A stretch of 64,000 nucleotides of DNA from Cyclospora cayetanensis. Lineage: Eukaryota; Apicomplexa; Conoidasida; Eucoccidiorida; Eimeriidae. Both the position numbers and the translations under genes were made by a program. The stretch lies in assembly GCF_002999335.1 (NCBI RefSeq), contig NW_020312667.1, forward strand, positions 124,001 to 188,000. Direction: 5' to 3'. Below the pieces are notes generated by a model, which searched no databases, was not told the DNA's origin, and saw only the letters and a program-made list of their open reading frames with translations. This document shows positions 52,701 through 64,000 of this stretch, piece after piece (positions within the stretch are counted from its first letter, which is position 1; each line of letters starts with the position of its first letter).

Positions 52701-55563
52701 CTCTGATTTTCTGTAGTGCTCTGTCTCTTTTTCTCAGGGCAGTTCTCTGAGTGTCAAGCAGTTGTACAAGGGGCGCTACAGAGCCGGCGCCTGAAGCATC
52801 TCTTTGAGCTAAGGGATTCTTTGCTGCGAAGGCAGGCAAGGAAGCCGCGTAAGGAGGCGGCGGAATCCTCTGGAGGAGACAAGCGGCAAGCTGAGGATGT
52901 AAAAGCACCCAGCAGTCCGTTTTGGGGCTTTAACGGCAACTGGATGGGCTATGGGGGGCATCTGGAGCGTGGCAACCCTAGAAGGCTCAGGGGGCGAGCG
53001 AAGTCACGGCACATCCGAAACGATTCCCCGGATGGTCTGCTGCAGCAAGGCGAAGAGCTGCGTCTGGAGCAAGCGAGCGCCCCCTTCGTAACTCTCGCCT
53101 CAAGCGTCCCTCACCCTCCTCATCACCAACATCACCGCGAGCACCTGAGTCAGCAACAGCACAAGCCCTATCGGCTGTGCGCTATAGCTCCTGTAAACTG
53201 CGTCCGCGTTTGCACCCAAATCGCCTTCTGGTGGTTCTCAGCCTTCAAACTGAGAGCTTGCAGAGTAAGGAGCTGTGTTGTGGCTTCAAAGACTCACACT
53301 CCTGCGTCGAAGGACAACGCGGGCTTTTAGGGGCATATATATACGACGGACCTTTGTTGCCTCAAAGTTGGGAGGTGTTGTGGAGGGTTGTGTGATTCCT
53401 TTTGGTTCTGAGAGGGATCAAGCTAGCCTCTTTAGCCTTCATCTTACTTGCCACCTGCAGGTTTAGAGAAGTGGACTTTGTACGAGGGCTGCTTTGCTTG
53501 TGCTGTTGTTTCACATACCTTGCCTTCCCCCTGTTGGTTATCCGCTAGCCGCTTGCTTCTGTATGCGCTGTGTCCTTCTGGCGCCTCAGATGGGGGCGCC
53601 GAACCCCGCAAAGAGCGCGATAAGAGCAAAATCAGCGAGCAGCTTTTCCCCCCCGCGTGATGCCTCTGTAGGGCATGTCCGCTCAGAAACCCTTGGATAC
53701 TATAGAAGTTCATCGATTCCTGTCGAGGGGTCGGCCGCCTCAGACTCTGTTACTTCCTCTACTGAGACAGGAATGGACAGTAGTTCGGCACTACCCCCCC
53801 CCTACGTGGCTGTTCCTTCAGGAAGCTTTAGCCTGCTCTTCTCTGCATTTTTTGCCATGGCCATGGGTGCCCCCCTAGGGGAGCTGGTGCCTTCAGTCTC
53901 TGCTACTTCTGTCCTTAGGGAGCTCATGAAAGGACCCTCAGCAGACGTGAGTTAAGCGTCAGAGTTTACGGTTGAATAGTAGGGGGCGGAATCTTGAGAG
54001 TTTGGTGCCGCATCTAGGAGGACGCGGAGCCTACGATTCAGGGTTAAGCCCTTGTAATCCCAGCAACTGCAAAGCCTAGCCTCCCTACTCCTGCGTATGT
54101 GCTGCCTGTGTAGCAAGAGTGTGAGGATGTCGTGGAGTCAGTGGAGAGTAACCCTAGTTCTGTGTATTCTCAAGAAGAGCAAGAAGAAGCACGTTCTGCA
54201 GCAGGAGGCGAGCCGGACACTCAACGGTCCCCTCGAGCTCTAGGCACCAACCCTCAGTATAGGCTGCGTGGCTTATTGAGCTCATTATCTTTTGGGAGGG
54301 GACAGAGCAAAAAGAAGAAAAGAGGAGAGGCCGCTGTAGCCGATGACTCACGTGCTGAAGGAGAGTCACAGCAAGGAGGCACCAAGAAAACCCCCAAGAT
54401 TTCCTCACTCCTGAAAGGTACAAACTCAGTAGCTGAGGACAAAAGCGACGTAGGGGCGAGGGTCCTTTGGCTTGGAAGGCCCTAAAATAACTTGTGCTTA
54501 GGGGGACTCTCGTGGCTCCCCCAAGCTCTTAGTTTGCAGCACATACAGCAGGGCAACGGGGGCGCAGAGCTTGCTCAAAACTAAACTGCTATCTATCGAT
54601 CCACCTTACTACTCCAATTCTTTTGCCATCAGTGCTTTTAGCCCCCCCTTTATGCGTGCTCGATCGCCGTATGTGTGCGCAAAGATGCGTGGTCAAATGC
54701 TGCCTACATACTATGTGTGTATTCCTGTTCACCGAAAGGTCTTTGTCCATCAACGAAAATGCAGAAAGGGCAGTCTTTCTGCGTTCTTTTAATCCCTTTT
54801 AATCACTCCAGCGACGGAGGGAGGCGGTGGTTGTATGGCTTTTCGCCTCAGGAGGTGCTAGTCCTTCCAACTTTCTAAGGGAAACCTCACGCTATCATCC
54901 CTATTCTTCTGTTCCGGACAATCGGCTGCCCACCGATGCGTCTGCCCTTCCCACCAGAAAATTTGTGGGGGCCGTCGATGCCTCTGTGGCAACTTGGGGG
55001 ACTGACATTTCCAGCGAGGGGCAATTAGAGGACTCTCTAGACGTAACAGGCCTTCTTAAGGAGGGTGGAGAGAGGACTGTAGATATTTCACGCCTTGTTT
55101 CTCGTAGGAGCTCAGAAGAAGTCCCGGAATTCGCGTTTCTCGGGCCTATAACTGAGCTTGTACTGCCGGAAATGGGGGTTCATTTGGATACGGAAGAAGA
55201 GGAAGAGGAGGTAAGAAGTGGGCGCCAAGGCGATGAAGGCTTTGACAGCCACTTTTTGTGCAATTCAGTTGCCACTAGCCTGCCCCGTTTGCTGTGTATC
55301 TCCCTGTCTCCTCTGCCTGTTTAACTGTGGCTGCGCTTCTTGGCCAGCCTCAACTATCTCTGTCCACGCTTCATGCCACGGGCGTGTCCCCACTTCTGCA
55401 TGATGCTTCCTGACTTTCGGCTAGCTTTCTCGTTGTCGGGCTTGTTCTGTTTATGCTGAGTAGGAAACCTCGGCACCGATACCCATGGGCTGTCCGCGCA
55501 TTCCTCCGCGTCTTGAGGCTTTTGAAGATTTCCTTCTTTCTCTCTTTTTTCCAGAAGGTCTAG
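49703..55563 (+). CDS. Threonine synthase-like protein, probable pseudoenzyme
   Basis: Eleven exons join in phase to 948 residues: 49703-49766, 50054-50129, 50308-50366, 50688-51419, 51787-51921, 52345-52569, 52738-53264, 53590-53946, 54114-54417, 54852-55210 and 55555-55563. The start MRFVSTRGSPRQYTFIQAAL followed by GVAEDGGLLLPAFIPEIS matches the threonine synthase N-terminal domain. Core blocks follow in family order: FLLGVKDGISYRLLDIALKL, ILLCPTTGDIGVAAAEALK, QFSECQAVVQGAL, LCAIAPVNCVRVCTQIAFWW and YVAVPSGSFSLLFSAFF. Threonine synthase uses pyridoxal phosphate to turn O-phosphohomoserine into threonine. Here the FKD lysine aligns with Leu303 (LLD), and SGNFGD reads SGSFSL. Large Ser/Gln/Lys-rich inserts lie between core blocks, and the acidic tail ends after KV. 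Typical enzymes have about 430-520 residues. Family membership is firm; loss of catalysis is inference. Confidence 0.8.
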
Positions 55564-57478
55564 AGGTTCAGGTTTAGGCCGTGATGTTGTGAAAGCGCCA
55601 CGCTGATGCTGCGCCCGTTATTTCGTAAAGGGGTGCAACCGTGGGCAAGAAGGACCCGCAAAAGCTAACTGGCTCGCTACATAACAGGACGAAATACACC
55701 TATACAGACAGGCAGACGACGTAGCCACCACAAACGGCGGACGCGCCGATTTCCGGTGAGCGCTGCCACATCCTTCATACGTCAAAAGATATAGTTCAGC
55801 AGTTCGAAGGCATGATGGATCGCACATGTTAACTACTGCACGCCCCAGACCGCAGCAATAGTCCACGACGTACCGGGTCGCGCTGCAGCCTCCTGCTCGC
55901 CCTTGTTTCACAGGCCAGTTTCTGAGGACGGAAAAGAGGCAGAAATGTGTAGAAATGTACAGCGGGCAAGCTGTCCGTCCACACCCCCTTTCCTATGCAT
56001 CGGAAGCACTACGCTACCCTTCCCCCGAATGCATTCCTCTTGCGGGTGTGACTTCTTTGGTCGTTTTGCCTGGCAAGCTAGCAACTCGATTCGCCGATAG
56101 GGTGTTGGGCTGGCAAACTAGGTCGTTGAGAACAGGCAACCCGTGAAGAGAGGCAGCAGAGCGTACCTCGGTGTCTACCGCTCTATAGTAAGCCTGTTAT
56201 TCTACTGTCTTCCCACTATATGATATGTTTCCTACTGTAGGAATCTCCGTGTTGCCACTACACTTCTATAGCCGCTGAGGACGGAGATTGTGGGCGAATA
56301 CAGTGTGCGACGCTTAGGAAGGCAAACACTGACACTGCGGAATGCTGCGTGCCAAGTGAGAGGAGTGCTTTCCTTCTGAATATCGTAGTTTCATAAGGTT
56401 CCTGCTTTTCGCTCTCTAGTCGCCTGTGTGCGAGAAAGCTACGTAGAGTCAGCATCGTGTAAACACTCTGGCTTTCGTGGTCTCCAACGTGCCCTAGTGG
56501 CCAGGAGGCAACTCGCACAGGTGGCGGCGATTCTTCACGCCATTCATCTGTCGAGACCAGAGTCTGAGAACCCCCGATGGAGTCGAGAGACTGCATATCA
56601 CGCGGAAGAAGATTTTTGATAAAACTGCAGAAACCTTCAAAGACTCAGCAAGACTTTCGCGGGATCAATCTGCTGGTGGGGGAGACTAATTATTGAGAGA
56701 CGCTGAGGAACTCTGCGTATCTGCCTGCTTAAGAAGGAGCTTCCTATTTGCAGGCATGGAAAGGTCAGGCACATTCTACGCGTAGACCGTACAGTGTTCT
56801 TTTGTATCTCGTGCTTACAAAGAAAGGCTCAAATTTTCGAACGAGGCCGTATACTGTTATACAGGGCAAAAAGCCACGTACTGTTGCTTTTTCTTCTATG
56901 AATGCTCCGAAACTTAACGGTGATTGAAGTGGATGCCGTTTTCTTTCCGACGTTTCAGTCTGTGCCCCTCCGGGTTGTTGAGCGCAACCGACAGCCGAAA
57001 AAGCGGCTGCCCCCTCGGCCTCTCCTACGAGAGACCCCCGCGAACACATGTCCCTTTCAGCAGTGGAATCACTGGCAAAGTTGATTCTCCTTTTAAAAAT
57101 TGAAGGGGAAGGGAATTCGGTAGTTTCTTAGAGTGGCTGGGGCGAAGGCGCTCGAGACCGCCTGGGCCCCTCACCAAGGGCCCCCTGCATCCATCGATGC
57201 CTTTTCTGTACGCTGAAGGTTCAACGGGCACTAGCGAACATTGCTTCGAATATTATTTTGGTTTTCATCATTTCTGCTGCCATTTTGCTTCCAGAAGGTG
57301 AGAATAGTGTGTTACCCCCTGCTGCCTTTCAAAGTTGCTCCTCCGCGGGAGGGCGAGGGGGGGAACCTGGGCTCCTGTTGGTGTTTCCTGCTGCTTCGTG
57401 CCTTTGATTTTTCGAGGAAACCCGTTTCCCAAGCGAGAGCAGCTGTGCGCTCAGGAAAAGCAGAACGTGTCCTGCTGC
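55564..57478. other. Intergenic, no supported gene
   Basis: Only short frames without family resemblance. It must carry the 3' region of the threonine synthase-like gene and the promoter of the RAP gene. The RAP frame is open upstream of its first ATG, from about 57,335, so a 5' exon could lie here. Confidence 0.5.
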
Positions 57479-60400
57479 ATGAGCCTTGGAATCGGCTGCC
57501 GTGCAGGCGGCACAGCGACTGCCCTGCACGTTGTTTTTAGGGTAGGACGCTGCGGAGGCCCCTCTCCGCCTTCCAGCCTCCGACTTCAGTTGGCCTCGCG
57601 ACAAGCTGCAAGGAGGTGTTTGCCTTCGCCCATCGGAGGCGGCTGTGGCGTAGTGCTGTCGGGGGGACGGAGCCGCTTCCTGTCTTCGAGTCCATCGAGA
57701 ATTGCCGACTCCCCGCCCTGCGCATCGTACCACGAAAGGAGGCCCGTAGAGGCGAGACGCTCGACAGCCACTGAGGGCTTTTCTTGGAGAGACGGAACTG
57801 CCCCCCCTGCTGAGCAAGCCACCCTCGAGAGACGGCCTGCGCAGGGAGAACCTGGAGGGCTGTCAAGATCTTCGCCTCCCTTTTTCTGGAGACGGCGGCG
57901 ACGACGCAGCCTCTGCCCCGACGGCAAGGAGGCCCCCCTAGAGGGCCCCCCAGAGGCCCCTCCCTCAGCGGCCTTTTCTCAACATGGCTCTCGAGACGTC
58001 GCTGCTGCAGTCGAGGCCCTTAAGGCCTTGGGCCACTCCGCCCCGCGGCATGCACTAGAAGCCCCTCCAGGGGGCCCCCATAGGGGGCCCCTCCGGGAGC
58101 TCAACGTGTTGCTCACCCAGGCCCTAACAAGTGCCACCAGTCCCCACGTCCTGTACAACAATCTATGGCGCTTCTGGCCGCTGATCACGCCTGCCAACGC
58201 TGCCGCTGCCCTGCACCGCCTTGCGTGGCTCCTGCAACAAGGGGAGGCTTGCCAGCTGCCTCATGTGCCCCCTGGCCTTGCCTCTTGCCTGCATCCCGAG
58301 GGCCTCTCTCCCCGCAGCTCCCCCGGCTATGGACCCCTAGGCCCCTCGGGGCCCTCAGCGAGCAGCGTAGAAGGGGCCCTAGAGAGCCCGGTGCTGCAGC
58401 AGCTGCTGCAGCGGCTGCTGCAGCGAGGCCTCTGGAAGCTCTCCCAAAGGCATCTGGCGATGGCGGGATGGGGGCTTGCACTGCTTTGCAAACTCAGACA
58501 CTCGCACAAGGCTGCCAGCACCCTGCAGCAGCAGCCAAGCGGAAATCTGCTCGACGCGCCAGCCCTTCTCCTGGAAGCGTTCCTCAGCGCTACGCTGCAG
58601 CAGCAGGACGCGTTCAGTCCAGTGGGCTGCAGCAGCCTCGCTTGGGCAGCGGCAGTCCTCAACGAGCTCACAAAGCAGCCGCAACGGCAGGAGCAAGAGC
58701 AACAACGGCAGCAGCAGCAACGGCAACAGCGGCTGGAGGCCCTCATGGCTCTTCTTAGACGCCGCCTTGTTGAGGTGCTCCAAGAGCCACCCTGCCTCGC
58801 AGCACTTGCACAGGCAAAGAATCCTCAAAAAAGCCTCAATCGGCAACCCCCGCATGGCGGCCTTAGTGCGAAACACCAAGCGCTGAGAGCTCGGCACATT
58901 TGCACCGTTCTCTGGGCCTCTGCAAAAATTGTGCAAGAGAGGGCCCCGGAGGGGCCCCCCCTACCCATGGGCGACAACGATGCTGCAGTCTTACTTTCAG
59001 CCCTCTTGAGAAAGTGGCATCCGCAGAATATGCAGCAGCAGACGCGGCCGCTTGCCCAACAACCATCCGATTCTCTGGTGGGTGCCTCGCGAAAAAGAAC
59101 TGCCCCAAAGGACCTGGCGGGAGAGGGGCCTCCAGAGTCAGCTCCTCGGTGGCATTTTCTTCCAGCTGACATCCAGATGCTTTCGGAGGTTCTCCTTCGC
59201 CTTCCGGTAGCGCCTTCCGCGTTCGAAAGAGGCGGAGGAAAAGGAGGTTGCACTTCTGCTCTCGACACACCGAAAACTGCCCATTTAAACTGGGAAACGC
59301 TACAGGCATTCGTCACGCTAGCTCTCGACGTGCTGCCCTCGTGGGGCCCTCAAGATGCGGCGCAGCTCTTAGGGGCTTCCCGCCTTCTCCATCACAAGCT
59401 CACACACGGAAAAGAGGCTATTCACAGGGGCCAACCTGGGGGTCCCCTATCGAGAGTGCATGGTTTCGCGGCTCCCCACGGGGAGACTCCACGGGGAGAT
59501 TCTCCGCAGCTCTTCCATGGACGTCTGCTGCAGGATGCGCCGCAGCCATCCGCTCAAACTTCTCCCGAAGAAGTGCTGCAAGGAAGCCTCCTTGGAGGCC
59601 TGCAGGCCCCGTCAGAGGACTTGCGTGCTCACGCTGAGTGCTCGCTTTGGCGACTGCATCGATGGGCAGACCAGCGCCTTGCTGCTGCGGCTACCGCTTT
59701 TTTCGCAGAAGATAAAACCCACAGCGCAGCAGCACGTGTACAGCCCCTTCACACGAGTGAGGCCATTGCCGCTTCAGCGGCAACGGACTCACTCGGGGCG
59801 CCTTGGGCAACCCCGAATATCGATAACACCCCTTTGTCGGCTTTTGTTGGGGTTGCTTCTGCACTTGCCACCGTCGGCGCGCTAAGGGGCCCCACTGCGG
59901 CTGCTCTTGGGGCTGCCCTCTGCAGCCGAAGCCTCCGGCTGCTTTCGGGGGCCCCTGGTGGGCACCATCTGCCTGGATTTTCAACCGACGGGGGGCCCTT
60001 GCCTGCCAAGCGCCTTGACCTCTCTCTTGCTCTCACCGCATTCCTCTCCACTGTCGCGCATCAGCAGCCAGAGCAGCGGCAGTGGGGCCTCCTAGTGGAG
60101 TGCAGCCATGTGCTGTGGCAGTTGCTGGATGCGCCCTGTCGAGTGCCCTTCCAGGAAATCCCCCTCCCCCATGGGGGCCCTTCCTTCCCCTTTGCTGCAC
60201 AGAGGCAGCTGCTGGGGGCCCTTGAGCGGTGCAGGATCTCTGTGCCGCCCCTGCTGCAGCAGCTGGACATGGCAACAGCAAAGCAGCTGGAGGCTGTGAT
60301 GCTGCAGCAACGACGAGTACCTGAGCTGGAGCAGCAGCAGTACACTTGGGAGACCCCACTGCCTCCAAAAGAGGAAGCTGCTCTCAGGGTAACCCCCCCT

Positions 60401-61724
60401 TTGAGGGGGAGCCACATTTCAGAGGCATGGAAAGTTCTTGAGTTTGCAGTTACTGCGTTTTCCCGCTTAGGCGAAGCCTGCCCGCATCTCGTGGCCGTCT
60501 GTATAGCAGCGGTGCAGCAGCAAGAGCAGCAACAGCAAGAGCAGCAGCAACAAGAGCGCTGTCAAGGTTCGCACTGCCTTCCTCATGTGGTCTCTCCGCT
60601 GTTTCCCCTGGGGCCCTCTTGCGCTGCGCTTTTGGCCTGGGGCCTCGCTTTGCAGCTGCCCCTCTCTCCGGCCCCCTGGGGCCCTGGGGGCCCCCCCTCG
60701 TCTATGTGGGGCCCCTTACTGAAGACTCTGTTTCTTCTTTTAAGGGGCCTCCCCGCAGAGCTGCCGCTACTGGAGGCGGCTCAGGCGCGACAGGGGGCCC
60801 TTACCTTAGAGGCAGTGGCAGCAGCACTCCATCACCGACGTTTTTGGGGCCCCTCCCTAGGGACCTTGCGCGAACCTTCGGAGGGCCCCTGGGCCTTCTT
60901 GGGGAGCGCAACCGAGAGGAGTTCTTTAGGCTTTGAGGAGGCGCTTGAAGCCGCTGTCAGTACATCTTTAGAAGCTCTGCATAGTAAGCTGCTGGCGTGG
61001 CAAGCCACCCTCGAGCGCGAGGCTCCTAGACACGCGAGTCCGCATCTTCCTCCTGGGGCCCAAGAAGCAGACGAGCACTCAGCACTTCAGCGCGAGGTGG
61101 GGCATAACGACGGCGTTTATGGGCTTTCATCGTGTTAGACTCTCGGTCGAGTTTCCTGGAGCCCTGCCGTTGTTTCTCTAGCGCCCTTTTTCTCCGTTGT
61201 TTACCGCAACAAATTTTAGGCCTCGGGCCTGTGCATGGCGTTACAGCTCCTGTTGCAAAAACGACTCTACAGCTCTTCGCCAATTGCGCGTGTGAGTGTG
61301 CCTGCAGGTGTTGACTGCCCTCGAGACGCTCGCTCCCTTACTCGGTCTGCGGGTATCGCTACAGCAGGAGCACTGCTTCGGGGGGTCTCGCTTTCTCGCT
61401 GCAGACGGAGGGAATTCCTCAGCGCGTCTGTTGCTCGAAGTGGACGGGCCCACACACTTCGTAACGGTTGTGTGGCCTGCAGCGAATGCAGAAACTGCGA
61501 GAGAGCGAGAAGGGAGGGGGCAGGGAGGAGTTGCTGGGAGGCCTGCTCCCTGTGGCCTTAGCCCCTTCCTTACGGAGAGGCTGGACGGATCCTCTGTGTT
61601 CAAGAGCTTTGTTTTTCAGAACCTCGGGTGGCGCCTGGTGCGCCTCTCCTATCGGCAGTGGAGGGGGGCCCACAACAAAGAGGCCCTCCTCAGGGGCCTC
61701 CTGGTGCCTACAGGAAGAACGTAG
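57479..61724 (+). CDS. RAP-domain protein, probably organellar RNA-binding
   Basis: A long exon 57479-61096 joins in phase to 61308-61724 across an intron (gtgggg...cctgcag), giving 1,344 residues from the first ATG of the frame (MSLGIGCRAGG). The Arg-rich, acid-poor leader suits mitochondrial import. The body is Leu/Ala-rich helical sequence with poly-Gln insertions, as in the helical-repeat region of FASTK/OPR-type proteins (LYNNLWRFWPLITPANAAAA). The C-terminal exon carries the RAP domain: LREVLTALETLAPLL-like entry (QREVLTALETLAPLLGLRV), LLLEVDGPTHF, NLGWRLVRLSYRQW and KEALLRGLL. RAP proteins act on organellar RNA, and apicomplexans have many in the mitochondrion; this role is inferred. 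Between DGPTHF and the LGW block lies an extra stretch, of which 61461-61523 may be a small in-frame intron. Confidence 0.85.
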
Positions 61725-62626
61725 CGAGAGCTCCCGAAAAGGGAGCCTCCGAAAGCCACAAGTCATCGCCCTTAGGAAAGCGAAAGGCCGGTGATCGAGC
61801 GCAAAGGCTGAGCGCTCTTGTAAAAGCAGTATTCGCATAAGCGGCTACTGCGGAAAGTAAAGAGTTACAACAACAGCCCCCCTCCCCTCCCTCTACAGCG
61901 GCAGTTCTACTGGCATTTTCGGCTCTTCTGCTCGGTGCCTACAGTTTGAGTGTCATGTGCCATGCGGGACTCTTAGGCGCCTAAAAGATGCACTACCCGT
62001 GCAGTGACATCTCAATCCACGTAAAAGGGGTTCTAGGGGGGGCCCTCTACGTGGAAGCGAGGGCTTTCCTGGAACGGCCTTCCCGACGCCACACCGCACT
62101 GGGCTCTTACACAGCCGCGTGCTCGCTGACGCACTGCAGCAGGCCTTAGAGGGCTTTTCACTGAAGGGGCCCCCGACAATGCCGGTGTAGAAGGGAAGGG
62201 AAATGCGGTGCAACTGCTATAGAGGCACTGGGCCAGCTGCACTCTTGCGCGCGTGCGTCGTTCGCCTTTCCAAGAATAAGAGACCGATATTTTTGTCAAG
62301 CTCTTCTTTCTTTCATTGAAAATAGCACCTTTCAAAGTAATTAGCGGCTCAGGGGGCCAAACGCCCCGGCCCGTCGGGAAAGCCGGCGCACAAGAAGGGG
62401 GCCCCCTCCTCACGAGGGGCCCCCTGAGGGTTGTGAGGGGTGTCGGCGTCCCCATCGATACAAGTAGACTTCTCTCCCTTTTGAGTTGTGTTACCAGTTT
62501 TAGGGGAAGCGCCGTCTAAAAAGAGTCTTTTTTGTGGGTTTCGAAGCCTCTGCTGACCGCCCTCCCTGGCTGCCTGCCCGCTAGGAGGGCCTTGCTCGTG
62601 TGCAACCTGCATCTTCCGAGCGGCAA
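61725..62626. other. Intergenic region between RAP and PAK1IP1-like genes
   Basis: A 902-bp tandem gap between two plus-strand genes. It contains several GGGGCCCC-type inverted segments (for example near 62,398-62,425) and no supportable frame. Confidence 0.5.
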
Positions 62627-64000
62627 ATGCACGGCAAAAAGCGGCAGAGGCTGCTAGCGCTCGCTGATCATCATGAGGGCCCCCAGGAGGCGCAGCTTCC
62701 CGTAGAGGGGCCTCAAAAGCCTTCCTTCCCGCAGTTGATCCTTGCGCTGGGGACCTATGAGGGAGGCCTCGTCGGCTATCGCGTGGATGCCTCCCATTTG
62801 ATAGGGCCCTCTTCTTGCAGCTTTAAGGATGCGAGCGAATGCCAGGAGTCGGAGGAAGGCATTCAAAGGATCTTCGCTGTCAACGCGCACGCCGTAAGGC
62901 CTCACGACGAACCAACCAGCCCCCCCGCCCCGATGTCGATCCTGCGCTGCCTCATCCTCCCTTTCGCGCTGTTGTCAGAACTTCCCGAAGGTTGTTGCTG
63001 GCTCCGAACAAATGAGCGATCTCGCGTTTGGCTACGTCGATGCAAGCGCCTGCCTTCTCCGGAGCCCCCTCCCCCTCTGGCCGTTCCTTGTTGTGGAGCC
63101 ATCACTTCGCCTGTTTATGTGCAGCATCCCTCTCCTTCTGTGCGCTTTGCTTTAGGGCTGTGTGACTGCCCTTTGCTCTGTAGGTCGTTTCCTGGTCTCG
63201 GGGAGCACAGACGAAACGCTGAAGTGAGGCCCTTCGCACTTGCAGCCACACCCTTTGGAAGTGCTGTTCCCTGCAGCCTCTCTGCTTGAAAGTTACCCTG
63301 CGGGGTTCTAGGCGTGCCTGTGTCTTGGCGGCTCAATAGAGGCGCTTTGCGCTCGTCGTCTTCTCTCACGGTATTGCGTGTCTGTCTGTCTCGGCGGAAG
63401 CCCTGTGCAACACGAGCTAGTGGGAGAGCGCTTGCGAGAGGCTTCTTGCTGGTGCTGCGCTGCAGGCTGTACGACGTTGGCAGCATGCAAGAGAAGGGCC
63501 TAATTCTGCTGCAGCAGCAGCAGACCGTCAGCAGCTTGGCAGCTGCAGGCTCCTCCCTCTGCCTCTGCCTCTCTGAGGGAGGGGCACTCTCCCTCAGGCG
63601 CACGGGAGACTGGCAGCTCCTGAAGACGATTCAAACACGGCAGAATACGCAGGAGAAGCGGCAGAAGAAAGCAGTTTTGTCGGGGGCAGCAGCAGCCTCG
63701 CAAGTGGTGGTGCATGCAAGCTGTAAACTGGCGCTGTGTTTGAACGGTAGCAGGGCGCTGCTCCTTTTGGATTTGATGCGCGGAGTCTGTACGGCTAGGT
63801 TTGAACTCGACGAGGGTAAGCGTGCGTGGGTGTAGCAGAGAGGGGCCTTCCTCGCGCAAAGCTAACAGCGCTAGGCGACTGCGCAGCTACTGCCCGGATG
63901 TGCTCGTCTGCTCTTTTGCGCATGTGCGTCTGCCCTAGGGCCCCTCAGCGTGAGCTGGTCACCCTGTGGCACTTCCTTTGGCGTACTGTTTGCGAAGAAA
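62627..64000 (+). CDS. PAK1IP1: PAK1IP1/Mak11-like WD-repeat protein, 3' end outside window
   Basis: Exons 62627-62893, 63156-63223, 63466-63815 and 63939 onward join in phase. They reproduce the family layout: LILALGTYEGGLVGYRVD, then NAHAGCVTALCSVGRFLVSG, STDETLKLYDVGSMQEKGLI, LSEGGALSLRRTGDWQLLKT, SCKLALCLNGSRALLLLDLM and GPLSVSWSPCGTSFGVLFAK. These correspond to the first four blades of the beta propeller. In yeast and animals this protein works in assembly of the 60S ribosomal subunit in the nucleolus. The ATG at 62627 gives a basic start (MHGKKRQRLLALADHHEG). Small insertions are typical of this genome: a four-Gln run before TVSSLAAAG and a Lys/Gln-rich stretch (QTRQNTQEKRQKKAV). The window edge cuts the gene after about 250 codons. 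Confidence 0.9.

Overview
The window looks like nuclear DNA of an apicomplexan coccidian, most likely an Eimeria species. The reasons are: CAG/CTG triplet runs that enter coding frames as poly-Gln, poly-Ala or Ser/Cys arrays; short exons with GT-AG introns (two look GC-AG) packed with microsatellites; and an alternation of repeat-rich, gene-dense stretches with repeat-poor, AT-richer stretches, as described for Eimeria chromosomes. No bacterial operons, ribosomal RNA genes, convincing tRNAs or intact mobile elements were seen. All gene models were spliced by eye from reading phase and splice sites.

Layout. 1-5,710 (-): one frame open for about 1,900 codons, running off the left edge, rich in Ser/Cys/Glu with internal duplications. 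5.8-14 kb: a repeat-poor block without a supportable gene. 14-15.7 kb: open segments that cannot be assigned. 15.7-20.6 kb (+): a C2-domain protein with coiled coil and membrane segments. 21.5-22.9 kb (-): COQ5 ubiquinone methyltransferase, two exons. 24.1-28.5 kb (+): a FAF2/UBXD8-like protein (membrane hairpin, UAS, coiled coil, UBX). 28.5-31.4 kb: unresolved, perhaps a small minus-strand gene. 31.4-32.2 kb (-): a small basic protein, divergent from a 929-residue CCCH zinc-finger poly-Gln protein (32.5-35.3 kb, +). 35.3-35.6 kb (-): terminal exon of an unknown gene whose frame overlaps the CCCH 3' end. 37.2-44.2 kb (-): a coiled-coil protein with two UVR-like motifs, at least 11 exons. 45.0-45.6 kb (+): a small unknown three-exon gene. 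45.6-49.7 kb: gene-poor. 49.7-55.6 kb (+): an 11-exon threonine synthase-fold protein. 57.5-61.7 kb (+): a RAP-domain protein. 62.6-64 kb (+): 5' part of a PAK1IP1/Mak11-like WD-repeat protein, cut by the right edge.

The genes are unrelated housekeeping and orphan genes rather than a cluster: ubiquinone synthesis and probable organellar RNA metabolism (COQ5, RAP), ribosome biogenesis (PAK1IP1), ER-associated protein handling (FAF2) and RNA binding (CCCH). The most surprising item is the threonine synthase-like protein. It keeps recognisable family motifs from N-terminus to core, but the lysine that carries pyridoxal phosphate appears to be leucine and other cofactor-contact motifs are altered, so it may be a pseudoenzyme. 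Second is the giant frame at the left edge, which contains a duplicated module whose copies differ by three 24-bp units.
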